Shown piece after piece: positions 7,979 through 19,650 of a stretch of DNA of 64,000 bases. A program made the translations under genes and the position numbers. Below the pieces are notes generated by a model that saw nothing but the letters and a program-made list of their open reading frames with translations, was not told where the DNA came from and did no database searches. The stretch comes from UBA2160 sp964588665 (GTDB taxonomy: Bacteria; Chloroflexota; Dehalococcoidia; Lucifugimonadales; UBA1123): positions 28,376 to 92,375 of the forward strand of contig CAZPQQ010000005.1 of assembly GCA_964588665.1 (NCBI GenBank), read 5' to 3'. Within the stretch, counting starts at the first letter, position 1. Each line of letters begins with the position of its first letter.

Positions 7979-8797
7979 TCAGGCCCGCACGGCGACTACG
8001 TCCAACCAGTTGCGGGGAACGTAGGTCAGGTTCAATTCCTCGAACGCTTGCTCGATTCCACGCTGGAGGCTGGCGCTCGCCTTCGGCAGCGGCACGCCGG
8101 GGAAGGTGCCCGAGATGAAGTCCTCGAAGGTGCAGATGTCGAGCCAACCGCCGATGGGCACGTTGACCGTGTCGATCTCCTGCTTGAGGATGGTGAATCC
8201 GTGACGTTCGACCAGGTCCTTGTAGTCGTCCGCCGTCAGTTGTATTCTCGACTCGACCTTGTTCGCTCGATCGGGCTTCAGTCCGTACTCCTTGCGGAGG
8301 TCACGGGCTGCCTTGAACATCCATTTACGGTAGAACTGCAACGACTCCGGCGGCTGGCCGCCGTCGAAGAACGATGTGTTGAATGCGAACTTCCCACCGG
8401 GCTTCAGCGCTCTCGAGATTTCGTCGACGAGCGCGTCCTTGTCAGAAACGTAGTGGATCGCATTGCAGAAGATGATCGTGTCGGCCTTCTCCTTGAGCGC
8501 CTCGGAGACCTGCTCGACCTGGCTTTGCACGAACTGCACCGCGTTGTCGCGGATGTCCTTCAGGTCTTCCATGGCCTGCTTCAGCGCCAGGGCAGAGTGG
8601 TCCATGGCGATGATGGCCGAATCGCGCGCGTCACGGATTCGTTCCAGAATCAGCCGGGTGACTCCGCCGGTGCCGCAGGCAAGATCGACAATGCGCTGTC
8701 CGGAGCCCAGATCGGTCATGTCGACCAATCGGGCATTCAACTTACCGTAGAATTCATTCTTTGAAAATGTGGAGAACGAGTAATCTTTAGAGGCCAA
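7979..8797 (-). CDS. Class I SAM-dependent methyltransferase
   Basis: 272 residues from TTG 8797. Motif I is VDLACGTGGVTRLIL, followed by an acidic AMDHS loop and FCNAIHYVSD, a UbiE/COQ5-like methyltransferase core. The start was fixed by a perfect AAGGAGG five bases before TTG 8797; upstream ATG 8947 is before the promoter -10 box and is not credible. The protein ends in a segment after GTFPGVP that may close over the substrate. It probably shares a transcript with the cyclodeaminase-like gene downstream. Substrate unknown. Confidence 0.85.
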   Translation of the reverse strand: MASKDYSFSTFSKNEFYGKLNARLVDMTDLGSGQRIVDLACGTGGVTRLILERIRDARDSAIIAMDHSALALKQAMEDLKDIRDNAVQFVQSQVEQVSEALKEKADTIIFCNAIHYVSDKDALVDEISRALKPGGKFAFNTSFFDGGQPPESLQFYRKWMFKAARDLRKEYGLKPDRANKVESRIQLTADDYKDLVERHGFTILKQEIDTVNVPIGGWLDICTFEDFISGTFPGVPLPKASASLQRGIEQAFEELNLTYVPRNWLDVVAVRA

Positions 8798-8915
8798 TGC
8801 GCCCTCCTTGGGTGCGGAGTCCCATCCCCGTTGAGTCCGGATTGCCGCCGGCGCTGCACAAATGTTGCGTCGAGCCGCAAAGGGTTCGAGCGGCGTCCAA
8901 CCGGATTTCGCGTGT

Positions 8916-8921
8916 ATTATA
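8916..8921 (-). promoter_or_regulatory. -10 element upstream of the methyltransferase
   Basis: Perfect TATAAT on the minus strand. No convincing -35 at 16-18 bp. The predicted start near 8909 gives a leader of about 110 nt before TTG 8797. Confidence 0.45.
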
Positions 8922-8996
8922 CCATCTGGAACGGAAACCGCGACCACCCATCATATTGACTTCGCGCGGAGCTTTCCACTCGAGCTCGAACGCCCG

Positions 8997-9551
8997 TTAT
9001 CCGGCCGCTCCGTCCGTCACGCGCTGACGTCTGGGTCGACGTGTGGCCCGAGCGTATGCCACGCCTGAAATCAGGCCGAACAGGTGACCCTCCCACGACA
9101 CGCTCGTCGCAAACGGCAAAGCCGTGAAGAACAATCCGCCGTAGAAGATGAGCACCAATGCTGAGATCAGTATCGAGACGAAACTGCGCTCGTACCAACC
9201 TCTGGCCAGCAGGAAGCCGAAGTAGCCGAACACGACCCCGCTGGCGCCGATGTGCACCCCTGGCCGCGCGAACAGCCAAACCCCGAGACCGCCGAACAGC
9301 GCGGCGGCTCCCGACACGCCCAAAAACACGTTCCGTCCTCGGGCGGCTACCAACCCCCCGAGAACGACAAGCGGAGCGGTGTTCGACATCGTGTGGCCGA
9401 AGCCGGAGTGCAGAAACGGACCCAGGGCGAGGCCTCTCAGACCCAGCGTCGCCCGAGGCACGATCCCGTATTCGTCCAACCGGTGGCCGACAGCAGTGTT
9501 GACCGCCTCGACCGCCCAGATTACGACAACGTATCCCAGCATCCAGAGCAT
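8997..9551 (-). CDS. Rhomboid-family intramembrane serine protease
   Basis: 184 residues, compact six-helix form. Catalytic Ser104 in GASG and His156 in SWEGHLFGLISG form the dyad; the helix-2 HSGFGHTMSN motif supplies the conserved His and Asn of the oxyanion hole. It would cleave transmembrane substrates within the bilayer. No cytosolic domain. The start codon follows the insertion of the first helix directly, and no clear ribosome site was found. It lies between the methyltransferase and a secreted protease, all on the minus strand. Confidence 0.92.
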   Translation of the reverse strand: MLWMLGYVVVIWAVEAVNTAVGHRLDEYGIVPRATLGLRGLALGPFLHSGFGHTMSNTAPLVVLGGLVAARGRNVFLGVSGAAALFGGLGVWLFARPGVHIGASGVVFGYFGFLLARGWYERSFVSILISALVLIFYGGLFFTALPFATSVSWEGHLFGLISGVAYARATRRPRRQRVTDGAAG

Positions 9552-9590
9552 TTGCGTTCCCGTGGCGTACGATCAGTCCCAGAATCCTGG

Positions 9591-11753
9591 CTAGCCCTCG
9601 CTAGCCGCCGATATCGACAGCTCAAAAGATGCGGGTTGTCGCGTCCCTTCAGTGACCGGCGACACGATGACCACCGCGCTTTCGAAACCCCCGCTTGCGC
9701 CCTCGGCGGTAATCTCGCCGACGTTGTCTTCGTCGAGCGTCATACGCGAGACTCTGACGCCGCCGTCGGCGTACCGCTCCACGAGCTGCACGACGAATCG
9801 TTGCGCCAAGTCGCCGTCCACGCGCGAGAATCCTCGAACGTCCCACCCGGCGTCATCCTCGGCGTCGTCCAAGAAGGCCAGTTCAAGGATGCCGATGTCG
9901 TCCAGGAGCAGCCCGTCCAGATACACCGCGTCGTCGGTGACGTACTCGAAGCGTACCAGCACCTCGCCGCCGACGTACGCGGTCAGGTCGATGCTCTCCG
10001 TAAGCCAACCGTCGCTGGCGCCGGTGTAGCCGTGGCCGTAACTGTTGCCACTCGGGTTGTCCTCGGTCGTCGACGAGCCGGCGAGGATGTCCCAGGTCTC
10101 TCCGCCGTCTCCCGACGCCTCGACGTACGCGTAGTCCCATCCTTGTTCGATCTTGTGCCAGATGTTGAACTCCAAGGTCGCCTTCGTCAGACCCCTCAGG
10201 TCGAACGCCCGAGTCATCGTGGTGTCGATGGCGTCGCCGGCGCCGCCCCACCAGCAGTTTTTTCCGCTGGCGCACACGGCGTCCATCAACCGGGCCATTG
10301 TGTCCCCCGTAAAGCGCACCACGATCCTGTCAGCCCCGGCAGGCAAACCGTAGTATCGCGCGGAGAACTGGGGCAGCAATCCGGGCAGACTCGACCCCTC
10401 GGCCATCGGGTAGACTTTCTTGACGCCGACATCCTCGCCAGGGTATGCGTATGGACCTTCGGCCGCGTCCACATGGTTCGCCACGACCCAATCCGAAAAT
10501 ACATCGGTGAACGACATTCCGAACCCGGCCAGGAAGTCGTTTACGCCCTCCAAACCGTCTGACTGTTCTGCCACCAACTCGCCGAGAACATCGTAGCTGC
10601 CCAGTCGTTGAGCCAGGTAGTTGAAGAACAGATTGGACGCCCCGTAGTGCGGGTAGCTGTTCTGGAGTTGGTCGGGCCACCAGTTGAGTTGAGTGCCGGG
10701 TTTGCGCAGGAACGCATCCGCCGACACGGGATTGTAGCCAGCCAGAGAGGTTGCCGCCTCCGACAGTCCTTCATTCACCCACGAGTCTTCGCCCGTGTCC
10801 TGGTTCCAGTGAATCGCGTGCTGGAGCTCGTGTGCGAGCACGCCGAGATAGCTGTCGCTGCCGGCCTGCAGGTTCCTGGTGTCCACGTAAATGATCTCCC
10901 GCTGGTTGCTGTGCGGATGCACGAACCGGGGGAATTCGTCCTTGGACCCATAGTAGCCAACCGCGCCCGACAACACGGTGTGCATAACCGACAGGTGGGG
11001 GTCGCCATCGACTCCGGGGTTCCAGATGTCGCCGAACGCGCCAATCACCGCTGGATGGATGATCTCTTCGTACGCGTCAGCCGATTCTTGGAGCGCCCGA
11101 GTTGGCACGCTGACCGCGTCATCGACCCACCAGTAGGCGTGCTCACTGACTAGCTGGAGCCTGGCCGTGATCGTGTGCGCCGTGCCATCGGCTAGTTTGG
11201 TGACGAAGAAATCGTCCTTGGCGCCAACCTCCAACGGCGTCGCTGACGAGGCAACTAGCCTGGAGGGGGCAACCTCGCCGGGTGACCTGAACCGCAGGGC
11301 GAGATCGTACAGGTCCCGAACGGGTGGCGCCGACACGCTGCTCGGTGTTTCCACGGGCCTCGGCGTCGGCGGCGCTGGGCTGGGCGCCGCGGTCGGGGTT
11401 GGACGCGCAATCGGGGGGGGCGCCGCGGTGGGATTGGGCGTCGCGATCGAAGGAGCGGGAGCGGGAGCCGGCTCGGGCGATGGACTCGCCGCCGCCGTGG
11501 GTTGCGCCGTCGGCGGGACGGTCCGCACCGGCAGCGGCCTGCCGAACGCAGCAGGCGCCGGAGGCTGTACGGTCGGCTGTGACGTGGGCGTCGCAAGCGG
11601 GAGGCTGGCATTCGGACCGCTGGTCGGCGACGGGTCGTCAGATCGCGCCGGCTCCTCCCCGCAAGACGCCGCCAGCGTTGCCATCGCGATGACTATGGCG
11701 ACGAACCCTGTACATCGTCGCGCCCGATCAAATATACTCCCGAAAATGCTCAT
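9591..11753 (-). CDS. Secreted zinc metallopeptidase lipoprotein with MAM/InhA-like C-terminal domain
   Basis: 720 residues. Lipobox LAASC (Cys31), then a 110-residue Pro/Ala/Ser/Thr linker likely spanning the cell surface layer. The catalytic region has HELQHAIHW at 308-316 with Glu328 in WVNEGLSE as a candidate third ligand, a gluzincin-like layout also seen in immune-inhibitor-A relatives. A beta-sandwich with CWWGGAGDAID, GWDYAYVEAS and DDIGIL follows, as in InhA/MAM modules. ATG 11753 was chosen; the longer ORF from 11810 would overlap the divergent gene. The substrate is unknown; degradation of external protein is inferred. Confidence 0.85.
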   Translation of the reverse strand: MSIFGSIFDRARRCTGFVAIVIAMATLAASCGEEPARSDDPSPTSGPNASLPLATPTSQPTVQPPAPAAFGRPLPVRTVPPTAQPTAAASPSPEPAPAPAPSIATPNPTAAPPPIARPTPTAAPSPAPPTPRPVETPSSVSAPPVRDLYDLALRFRSPGEVAPSRLVASSATPLEVGAKDDFFVTKLADGTAHTITARLQLVSEHAYWWVDDAVSVPTRALQESADAYEEIIHPAVIGAFGDIWNPGVDGDPHLSVMHTVLSGAVGYYGSKDEFPRFVHPHSNQREIIYVDTRNLQAGSDSYLGVLAHELQHAIHWNQDTGEDSWVNEGLSEAATSLAGYNPVSADAFLRKPGTQLNWWPDQLQNSYPHYGASNLFFNYLAQRLGSYDVLGELVAEQSDGLEGVNDFLAGFGMSFTDVFSDWVVANHVDAAEGPYAYPGEDVGVKKVYPMAEGSSLPGLLPQFSARYYGLPAGADRIVVRFTGDTMARLMDAVCASGKNCWWGGAGDAIDTTMTRAFDLRGLTKATLEFNIWHKIEQGWDYAYVEASGDGGETWDILAGSSTTEDNPSGNSYGHGYTGASDGWLTESIDLTAYVGGEVLVRFEYVTDDAVYLDGLLLDDIGILELAFLDDAEDDAGWDVRGFSRVDGDLAQRFVVQLVERYADGGVRVSRMTLDEDNVGEITAEGASGGFESAVVIVSPVTEGTRQPASFELSISAASEG

Positions 11754-11761
11754 TCGGCTCA

Positions 11762-11770
11762 AGTCTATCA
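11762..11770 (-). promoter_or_regulatory. Possible extended -10 giving a leaderless metallopeptidase mRNA
   Basis: Minus strand TGATAGACT (TGN plus TAGACT) ends eight bases before ATG 11753, and no ribosome site precedes that ATG. Weaker match than the other two candidate leaderless promoters. Confidence 0.35.
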
Positions 11771-11789
11771 CGCGATCTCGCGACCTTCC

Positions 11790-13700
11790 ATGGCCGCAGG
11801 GTCCAGTCACGGCGCATCGAACATGCAGGTAGCCGCCAAGCTCGCAGATAGAACGCCATGGCTCGCCGCTCGGTTAGCGGTCGTCCGACGCTCCCACGCG
11901 GCGTTGGCGGCGATTATCGCCCTCGCCTCCGCGATGCGGCTATACGATCTCGGCCACGGCCACCCAGGGCTCGCAATCTACTCGGCCATCTCGAAGAACG
12001 CGTACACCTCCTTCGACAACTGGCTGTACCCCAGCGTCTTCGTCGACGGGTCGTTCCTGGCCGACAAGCCGCCCGTCTTCTTCTGGATCCAAGGCGCCTT
12101 CATCGCCGTGCTCGGTCCCTCCAACATCGTCTTCCGGCTTCCCGCCGCCCTGACCGGAATCGCGTCGGTGATATTGCTCTACGTCATCGTGCGAAGGCTT
12201 CACGGAAACCGAGCGGCTCTCGCCTCGGCTTTGGTGATGGCGACGATGCCCATGGACGTGAATTTCTCGCGCGGCGTCTTCCTCGAGCCCGTCACGACGT
12301 TGACGATGCTCGTGGCGGCGTACTACGTGGTCAGGGCCGTGCAGGAGAAGCGCGAAGGCTTCTTCTACGTCGCATCCGCAGTCGTTGGCCTGGCGTTCAT
12401 GGCGAAGCTTTGGCAGGGCCTCTTGCCGGTTCCGGCCTTCGCGCTCATGGCGCTGTTCTACCGATGGACCCCGTGGCCACGGTTCGTCAGGACAGCCGCC
12501 GTCTGCACCGCAATCGCCCTGGCGTCAGGTCTGTGGTGGCCAACCCTGGTGTGGCTGACATCCAGCTCGTACCCCGCTGTCATGCACTCCTCCAGCGTCT
12601 GGGACATGATATTCGGGTGGAACCTCAGGGACCGCTTCGGAGGACTCGAGTACGGTGGAACCAGCTACAGAGAGGACCCGTTGTGGTTCGTCACGGGACC
12701 GCTGGGCGTGTTCTTCGGCATTGCGCTGATACCCGGGGCGCTGATCGGGTTCGTGATGCTCGCTCGACGCCGAGCCCTCGGCCAGGCCGTGTTGTGGCTC
12801 GCCTGGCTCGGGGTTGCCGTGGTTGGATTCGGCGGCACGTCCGTCAAACTGGCAAGTTATTGGGCGTCGGTGACGCCCGCCGTCGCGGCGCTGTCCGGGA
12901 TCGGCTTCGCTTTCATGGCCGAAGACCGGTCCCGCATGAAATGGCTATGGCCGTTCTTGTTGCTGGTCGCCGCCTTGGGGTTCGTGTATTACGCGTACGC
13001 GTTCGGCTTGGCGCGGACGACAAAAGGACCGTTTGCACTCTCCGAAGTTCTGGGTTTGTTGCTGGCCTTGGGGTTCGTCGTGTTCGCGGGAACCGTCGTG
13101 ATTCAGACCGTGTTTCCTGGCCTCATCGGCAAACGAGAAGCGCCGTCGTTGTTTGTGCCGGTGGCGATCTGGGTCGTGGTCGTCCTGCTCAACGCTCAAG
13201 TGGCGGCCGTCAACATCCTCGCGCCTAGGACGGACACTTTGGGCAGAATCGGGTTCGACATGATCACCGTACCGTCTTCAGAGCCCGCGCCCCCCATCCA
13301 GACCTCGCGGCCCCGGCTTCGGGGAGCGGTCATCACGGCCATAGTCAGAGTCGAGCCGGCAAACCTGGATGCGGCGCTGGAATACATCCAGCAAAACAGG
13401 GGAGACAGCCGCTACGTGCTCGCGGCCGATTCGTACAACACGGCGGCCAGAGTCGCTCTGTTGACCGGCGAGCCTGTGTTGCCGCTCTACTCCGAGTACC
13501 AGGACACTCGCGTAACCGATATCGACACGCTTGACGAGCTGGTCCACGCGGGCGACGTGCGGTTCGTACTGACGTCGCCGCTGATGCAGTACATGGACCG
13601 GATACTCTACTCGTGGCTGTTGGGCCATGCGCTGGAAGATCTGACGAACCGATTCGGGTTGCCCAGAGACGAAATGCGGCTGCTACGAATCGCCAAGTGA
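11790..13700 (+). CDS. GT39/ArnT-like polytopic glycosyltransferase
   Basis: 636 residues with about a dozen membrane helices. The N-terminal loop has RLYDLGHGHPGLAIYS (acidic residue in the first extracellular loop) and DKPPVFFWIQGAF, the signature of the PMT/ArnT dolichyl- or undecaprenyl-phosphate-sugar transferases. It would move a sugar from a lipid carrier to lipid or protein on the outer face. A soluble domain of about 170 residues closes the protein. ATG 11823 is an equally possible start; neither has a clear ribosome site. Its last 18 bases overlap the convergent site-2 protease gene. Confidence 0.85.
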   Translation: MAAGSSHGASNMQVAAKLADRTPWLAARLAVVRRSHAALAAIIALASAMRLYDLGHGHPGLAIYSAISKNAYTSFDNWLYPSVFVDGSFLADKPPVFFWIQGAFIAVLGPSNIVFRLPAALTGIASVILLYVIVRRLHGNRAALASALVMATMPMDVNFSRGVFLEPVTTLTMLVAAYYVVRAVQEKREGFFYVASAVVGLAFMAKLWQGLLPVPAFALMALFYRWTPWPRFVRTAAVCTAIALASGLWWPTLVWLTSSSYPAVMHSSSVWDMIFGWNLRDRFGGLEYGGTSYREDPLWFVTGPLGVFFGIALIPGALIGFVMLARRRALGQAVLWLAWLGVAVVGFGGTSVKLASYWASVTPAVAALSGIGFAFMAEDRSRMKWLWPFLLLVAALGFVYYAYAFGLARTTKGPFALSEVLGLLLALGFVVFAGTVVIQTVFPGLIGKREAPSLFVPVAIWVVVVLLNAQVAAVNILAPRTDTLGRIGFDMITVPSSEPAPPIQTSRPRLRGAVITAIVRVEPANLDAALEYIQQNRGDSRYVLAADSYNTAARVALLTGEPVLPLYSEYQDTRVTDIDTLDELVHAGDVRFVLTSPLMQYMDRILYSWLLGHALEDLTNRFGLPRDEMRLLRIAK

Positions 13701-14840
13701 CCCTTTCGGGTCGTCCGGGCGCTGGCCCGAGAGCAAACGTGAGACCTCGATCACACGCAGGACGTCCCCTCTCGTGACGAGCCCAACCGCCCGATGACCC
13801 GCTACGACCACGAGTTGGTGAAAGCCACGCTGCACGATCAACTCGAGAGCATCCTCCAGTGGAGCGTCCGGCGGCAACGTCACGACATCTTCCGCCCTGA
13901 TCATCACTTCCGAAACCCACCTTCGTTCACGCGCGTTGGGCGCAACATCCCGCACGTCCGTGGTCGTGATCAACCCTCGGAACGTGTCGCCCAGCACGAC
14001 GACGTACGCCCGCTCGAAGTCTCGCACGATTCGCTCGTCCAGCAGCCTCTGGATCGTGGCCCCGGGATCGACGGTCGGAAAATCCGTCCGCATGGCCTCG
14101 CGAACGAGCCGGCCGGACAGGAGCTGTTCGGCGACCTGTTGCTCGCGGATGGATGTCGCGGCGGACTGGATGAACCAGCCGATCAGCGCCAGCCACACGC
14201 CGGCGATGTTGCGCGTGACGAAGACCAGCGTGATCCCGAGCGCGACGAGCCCGAATCCCAGCCCGGTTCCCGCGCGACTCGCGGTCGCTGTCGCCTTGGC
14301 CTGGTCTCCCGTGAGCTTCCACAGAATGGCTCTTAGGACCCGCCCGCCATCCAGGGGAAGGGCGGGCATCAGGTTAAAGAGTCCGATGGCCAAGTTCACA
14401 TAGGCCAGATACCAGACCAGCGCCGTTGCTTGAGAAGGTCCGCCCCTGATAATCAGGTAGACAAGCCAGAACGCGACGGCCAGTCCCAGGCTGGTGAGCG
14501 GTCCGACCACCGACACCCAGAACTCGTCTCCGGCGGTCTCCGCCTCCTCCTGCATCTGCGAAACGCCGCCGAGAAAGAACAGGGTGATGCTCTCGGCTTG
14601 GCGACCTCGCCGGATCGCTTCCAGCGAATGACTGAGCTCGTGCACGAAGACGCATGCGAAAAGAAGGAGGCTGCCGATGATGCCGATGGCCCAATACTGT
14701 TTTTCTGACCATCCGGGGTAGCCGTCCGGCAGGTACGATGTCGCGAGCGTCCACGAGACGAGGACGAAGATGAAGACCCAGGAGAAATGAACCTTCAGAT
14801 CGATGCCGAACACTCGTCCGACACGCACGGCTCCGGACAT
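13683..14840 (-). CDS. Site-2 protease (M50) family protein with paired CBS domains
   Basis: 385 residues. Zinc ligands in HELSH (67-71) and Asp164 in NLMPALPLDGGR place it in the M50B SpoIVFB/S2P group; CBS domains at about 245-375 would sense adenine nucleotides. It likely cleaves membrane-embedded substrates such as anti-sigma factors, under energy control. ATG 14840 starts MSGAVRVGRVFGID, typical of the family. The gene converges with the GT39 gene, and their 3' ends overlap by 18 bp. Confidence 0.93.
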   Translation of the reverse strand: MSGAVRVGRVFGIDLKVHFSWVFIFVLVSWTLATSYLPDGYPGWSEKQYWAIGIIGSLLLFACVFVHELSHSLEAIRRGRQAESITLFFLGGVSQMQEEAETAGDEFWVSVVGPLTSLGLAVAFWLVYLIIRGGPSQATALVWYLAYVNLAIGLFNLMPALPLDGGRVLRAILWKLTGDQAKATATASRAGTGLGFGLVALGITLVFVTRNIAGVWLALIGWFIQSAATSIREQQVAEQLLSGRLVREAMRTDFPTVDPGATIQRLLDERIVRDFERAYVVVLGDTFRGLITTTDVRDVAPNARERRWVSEVMIRAEDVVTLPPDAPLEDALELIVQRGFHQLVVVAGHRAVGLVTRGDVLRVIEVSRLLSGQRPDDPKGSLGDS

Positions 14841-15025
14841 TCCCAGGCTCCAGTAAAGTATTGCCGCCCAACGATTCGACCACGGTACACCGCATCATAC
14901 GTGCGGACCACCGACCGGTCAAACCGCTCGAGGGACGCGGCAGGGACCGAAGGGACACAAGGGTGAGGCAGACTTTGCGCAAGCCCAGTTGACGCCGAAA
15001 CGTCTAAGCGCGGCAGATCTGTCCG

Positions 15026-16477
15026 CTAGCCCCCGAGCCATTTCGCGGCGTCACGCCGCAGCTCCCGGCGGAAATCCGGGTGCGCGATCGCGATCAGAGC
15101 CTCGGCCCGCTCGGCGTGGTTCTTGCCGACGAGCTTCGCGACCCCGTATTCGGTCACGATGGTGTCCGCCCAGAACCTCGGTATCGTCACGATCTCCCCT
15201 TCGGCCAGTCTCGGCACGATCCTGGACACGCTGCCGTTCACCGCCGTCGAGTACAGCAGCGTGATCGCCCGTCCACCCTGCGAGTACAGGGCGCCCATGT
15301 GAGCGTCGGGCTGGCCGCCTATGCCGTTCACCATCTGCCCGCCGAATATGCTCTCGGAATTGATCTGGCCCAGCAGATCGACGCTCAGAGCGTTGTTCAT
15401 CCCGATCTGGCGGCTGTTTCGCGCCATCACCATGGGGTTCAGCACATAACTCGGCTCGTACAGTTCGAACGCCGGATTGCCGTCGATGACCTTGTAGTCC
15501 GCGTCGTCGGACCCGGACCAGGCGACCGCAACTGCCTTGCCCTTGTGCAGCGTCTTCCTGCTGCCGTTTATGACTCCTGCCTCGACAAGTTTCGCCACCC
15601 CGGGAACCACGAGCTCCGTGTGCAGCCCCAAGTCCAACTTGTTGTCGAGCACGCCCAGCCGCGCCAGGTAAAAAGACGGCTTGCCCACCCCTATCTGGAT
15701 CGAGGCGCCATCCGGTATCAGCTTCTCGACGTGTTCGGCGATTGCCCTGGTCTCCGGGGTCGGGTCGTCGATGCCCCATCCCGTCTTCAGACGCTTGAGG
15801 TCCAGCGATTCCAGCCGTGACATCAGAGGCGCGAACCGGTCAGGATCGACCGCGTCGATCATCTCTTCGAGTTCGCTCCGGTAGCCATCCTCGAATCCGG
15901 AGATCGCATTCCTGAGCCCTTCTCGCGTCACGGTGGACGGATCGATCTCCACCAGCCTGTCGAAGGCCGACACAGGCAGGAAGCAGTCGCCGAAAGTGCG
16001 CGCGAGTTTTGGGTTGACCTCGGCGATCACCTTGCGGGCGCGCCGGGCGTATGCCCGTTTGAACCACGGCTGCGGTCCGAAGGAGACCATCCCGTCCTCG
16101 TTGGGCGGCGTGACGGTCACCATCGCGACGTCGATGGGCTTGGCCTCCGATGGCCGCTCGTCGACCGCCTTGAAGCTGAGCGAGAATGCGAGCGGCAGGT
16201 ACGGCGCCCGGCCATCGTGTTCGTAGGGCCGCGCGAAAGGACCGATGAAGTTCTCGAACTCGACCGCGTGGCCGGCGTCCAACAGGCCGCCCGGGTCGAA
16301 TCCAGCCGTCGATATCGTCACCATGACGCCGTCCAGGTCGGACCGGGCCGCCAACGAGTTGACCAGGCCCATGGGCTGCTCGGTCAACGGAACGATGACT
16401 CGGTCGCCGTTTTCGATGATGTCCACCGCTTCAGCCGACGACGTCAGTTTCCCCCTGTACTCATCTCGCCATGTCAT
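15026..16477 (-). CDS. Acetyl-CoA hydrolase/transferase family CoA-transferase
   Basis: 483 residues. Resembles 4-hydroxybutyrate or butyrate:acetate CoA-transferases: GVGKPSFYLA, the catalytic Glu288 in GLHTELV, and NGIGGQPD near the CoA site. It would swap CoA between acyl-CoAs and free acids. ATG 16477 was preferred to upstream codons because GGAGGG lies 5-6 nt before it. The acyl substrate cannot be fixed. It stands alone on the minus strand, with a 185-bp gap downstream toward the site-2 protease promoter in which I saw no feature. Confidence 0.9.
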   Translation of the reverse strand: MTWRDEYRGKLTSSAEAVDIIENGDRVIVPLTEQPMGLVNSLAARSDLDGVMVTISTAGFDPGGLLDAGHAVEFENFIGPFARPYEHDGRAPYLPLAFSLSFKAVDERPSEAKPIDVAMVTVTPPNEDGMVSFGPQPWFKRAYARRARKVIAEVNPKLARTFGDCFLPVSAFDRLVEIDPSTVTREGLRNAISGFEDGYRSELEEMIDAVDPDRFAPLMSRLESLDLKRLKTGWGIDDPTPETRAIAEHVEKLIPDGASIQIGVGKPSFYLARLGVLDNKLDLGLHTELVVPGVAKLVEAGVINGSRKTLHKGKAVAVAWSGSDDADYKVIDGNPAFELYEPSYVLNPMVMARNSRQIGMNNALSVDLLGQINSESIFGGQMVNGIGGQPDAHMGALYSQGGRAITLLYSTAVNGSVSRIVPRLAEGEIVTIPRFWADTIVTEYGVAKLVGKNHAERAEALIAIAHPDFRRELRRDAAKWLGG

Positions 16478-16710
16478 CAGATCCCTCCGCGATGCCCGAA
16501 CGCAACCCCGATCACGCGGCCAATCATACCCCATGCGACACATGAGGTCGTTGGGATCGGGTGAAGCCGCAAGGCTCGGCCTAAAACCGAGGCCACCGAT
16601 TCTCTGGGCGTTTACGCCCAGGCCTGCCGCGCCGAAGCACACCGACGCGATGGCAGCCAACGAGGAAAAACTTGTCGAATGAGACGCGGAGGCCTATCCT
16701 ACGCGCCACT

Positions 16711-17502
16711 ATGACAAGCATAACGAACACTCCATACGACCCTTGGGCGGAGATCTACGACGCGGTCTACGCATACGTCCGCGACGACATCCCCTTCTAC
16801 GTCGAAGAGGCCGTCGCCACTGGAAGCCCGGTCCTCGAGCTCGGCTGCGGAACCGGTCGCGTGTCGATGCCCATGGCGCAGGCCGGAGTTCAGGTCGTGG
16901 GACTCGACTACTCCGAAGCGATGCTTGCCGTCGCCCGTCGCAAATGCCAGCAACTCGGATTCGACTCCACGTCAGTCGAACTGGTGCACGCCGACATGCG
17001 GGACTTCGCGTTGGACCAGCAATTTGACCTCGTGACCATACCGTTTCGCGGTTTCCTGGCGCTTTTGTCCGTCGAGGACCAGATCCGCGCGCTGGCCCGA
17101 ATCCGCGAACACCTGACTCCGGACGGCAGGCTGGTGTTCAACGTCTTCGTTCCCGACATAGACATGCTGCTCCAGGACGGCGACAGATCATACCACTTGC
17201 GAGACGTGACCGACCCTGAAACGGGGAAGAGCTTCGTGCTATGGCAGCAAACCGGTTACGACAACCACAACCAGGTCTTAGCGACGCGCCTGACCATCGA
17301 GGAGCTCGGCGACGACATGGCCGTGGTCCGCAAGATGTATCGCGACTTCCAACTCCGCTACGCACACCGCTGGGAGCTCCACCATCTTTTGACTTCATGC
17401 GGATTCGAGATAGTCGACCTCTACGGCGACTTCGACCGACTGCCGTTCGACGAGTTCAGCAACGAGATGGTGTGGGTGGCGCGCAAGGCGCAATCGGCGT
17501 AA
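16711..17502 (+). CDS. Class I SAM-dependent methyltransferase (paralogue of 49623-50408)
   Basis: 263 residues. Motif I is VLELGCGTGRVSMPM, then GLDYSEAML and HADMRDF. The C-terminal region (MYRDFQLRYAHRWEL...GFEIVDLYGDF) is shared with the other copy at 49623, indicating the same subfamily. ATG 16711 aligns with the start of the paralogue; TTG 16672, which has GAGGA five bases before it, is an alternative that would add 13 residues. Divergent from the CoA-transferase and about 115 bp before uvrB. Substrate unknown. Confidence 0.85.
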   Translation: MTSITNTPYDPWAEIYDAVYAYVRDDIPFYVEEAVATGSPVLELGCGTGRVSMPMAQAGVQVVGLDYSEAMLAVARRKCQQLGFDSTSVELVHADMRDFALDQQFDLVTIPFRGFLALLSVEDQIRALARIREHLTPDGRLVFNVFVPDIDMLLQDGDRSYHLRDVTDPETGKSFVLWQQTGYDNHNQVLATRLTIEELGDDMAVVRKMYRDFQLRYAHRWELHHLLTSCGFEIVDLYGDFDRLPFDEFSNEMVWVARKAQSA

Positions 17503-17617
17503 TGGCCCTATGGTGCTCTGGCCGTTCACGGCCAAGCCTATTGTCACCAACTCACCCCAAACTCCGTCGCCACGCCGTCCGCCTGCCGTTGTACAATGGA
17601 TGGTGGAGAGGTGAGCA

Positions 17618-19607
<1,990 letters not shown>

Positions 19608-19650
19608 ACGGAACCGTCTACTCGTTCGAGCAGCCTTTCGGGAGTCCGCA

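Noticed and set aside
11858..13228. 456-residue ORF inside the GT39 gene in another frame
   Set aside because: Arg/Ala-rich shadow reading of a high-GC gene; no domain.
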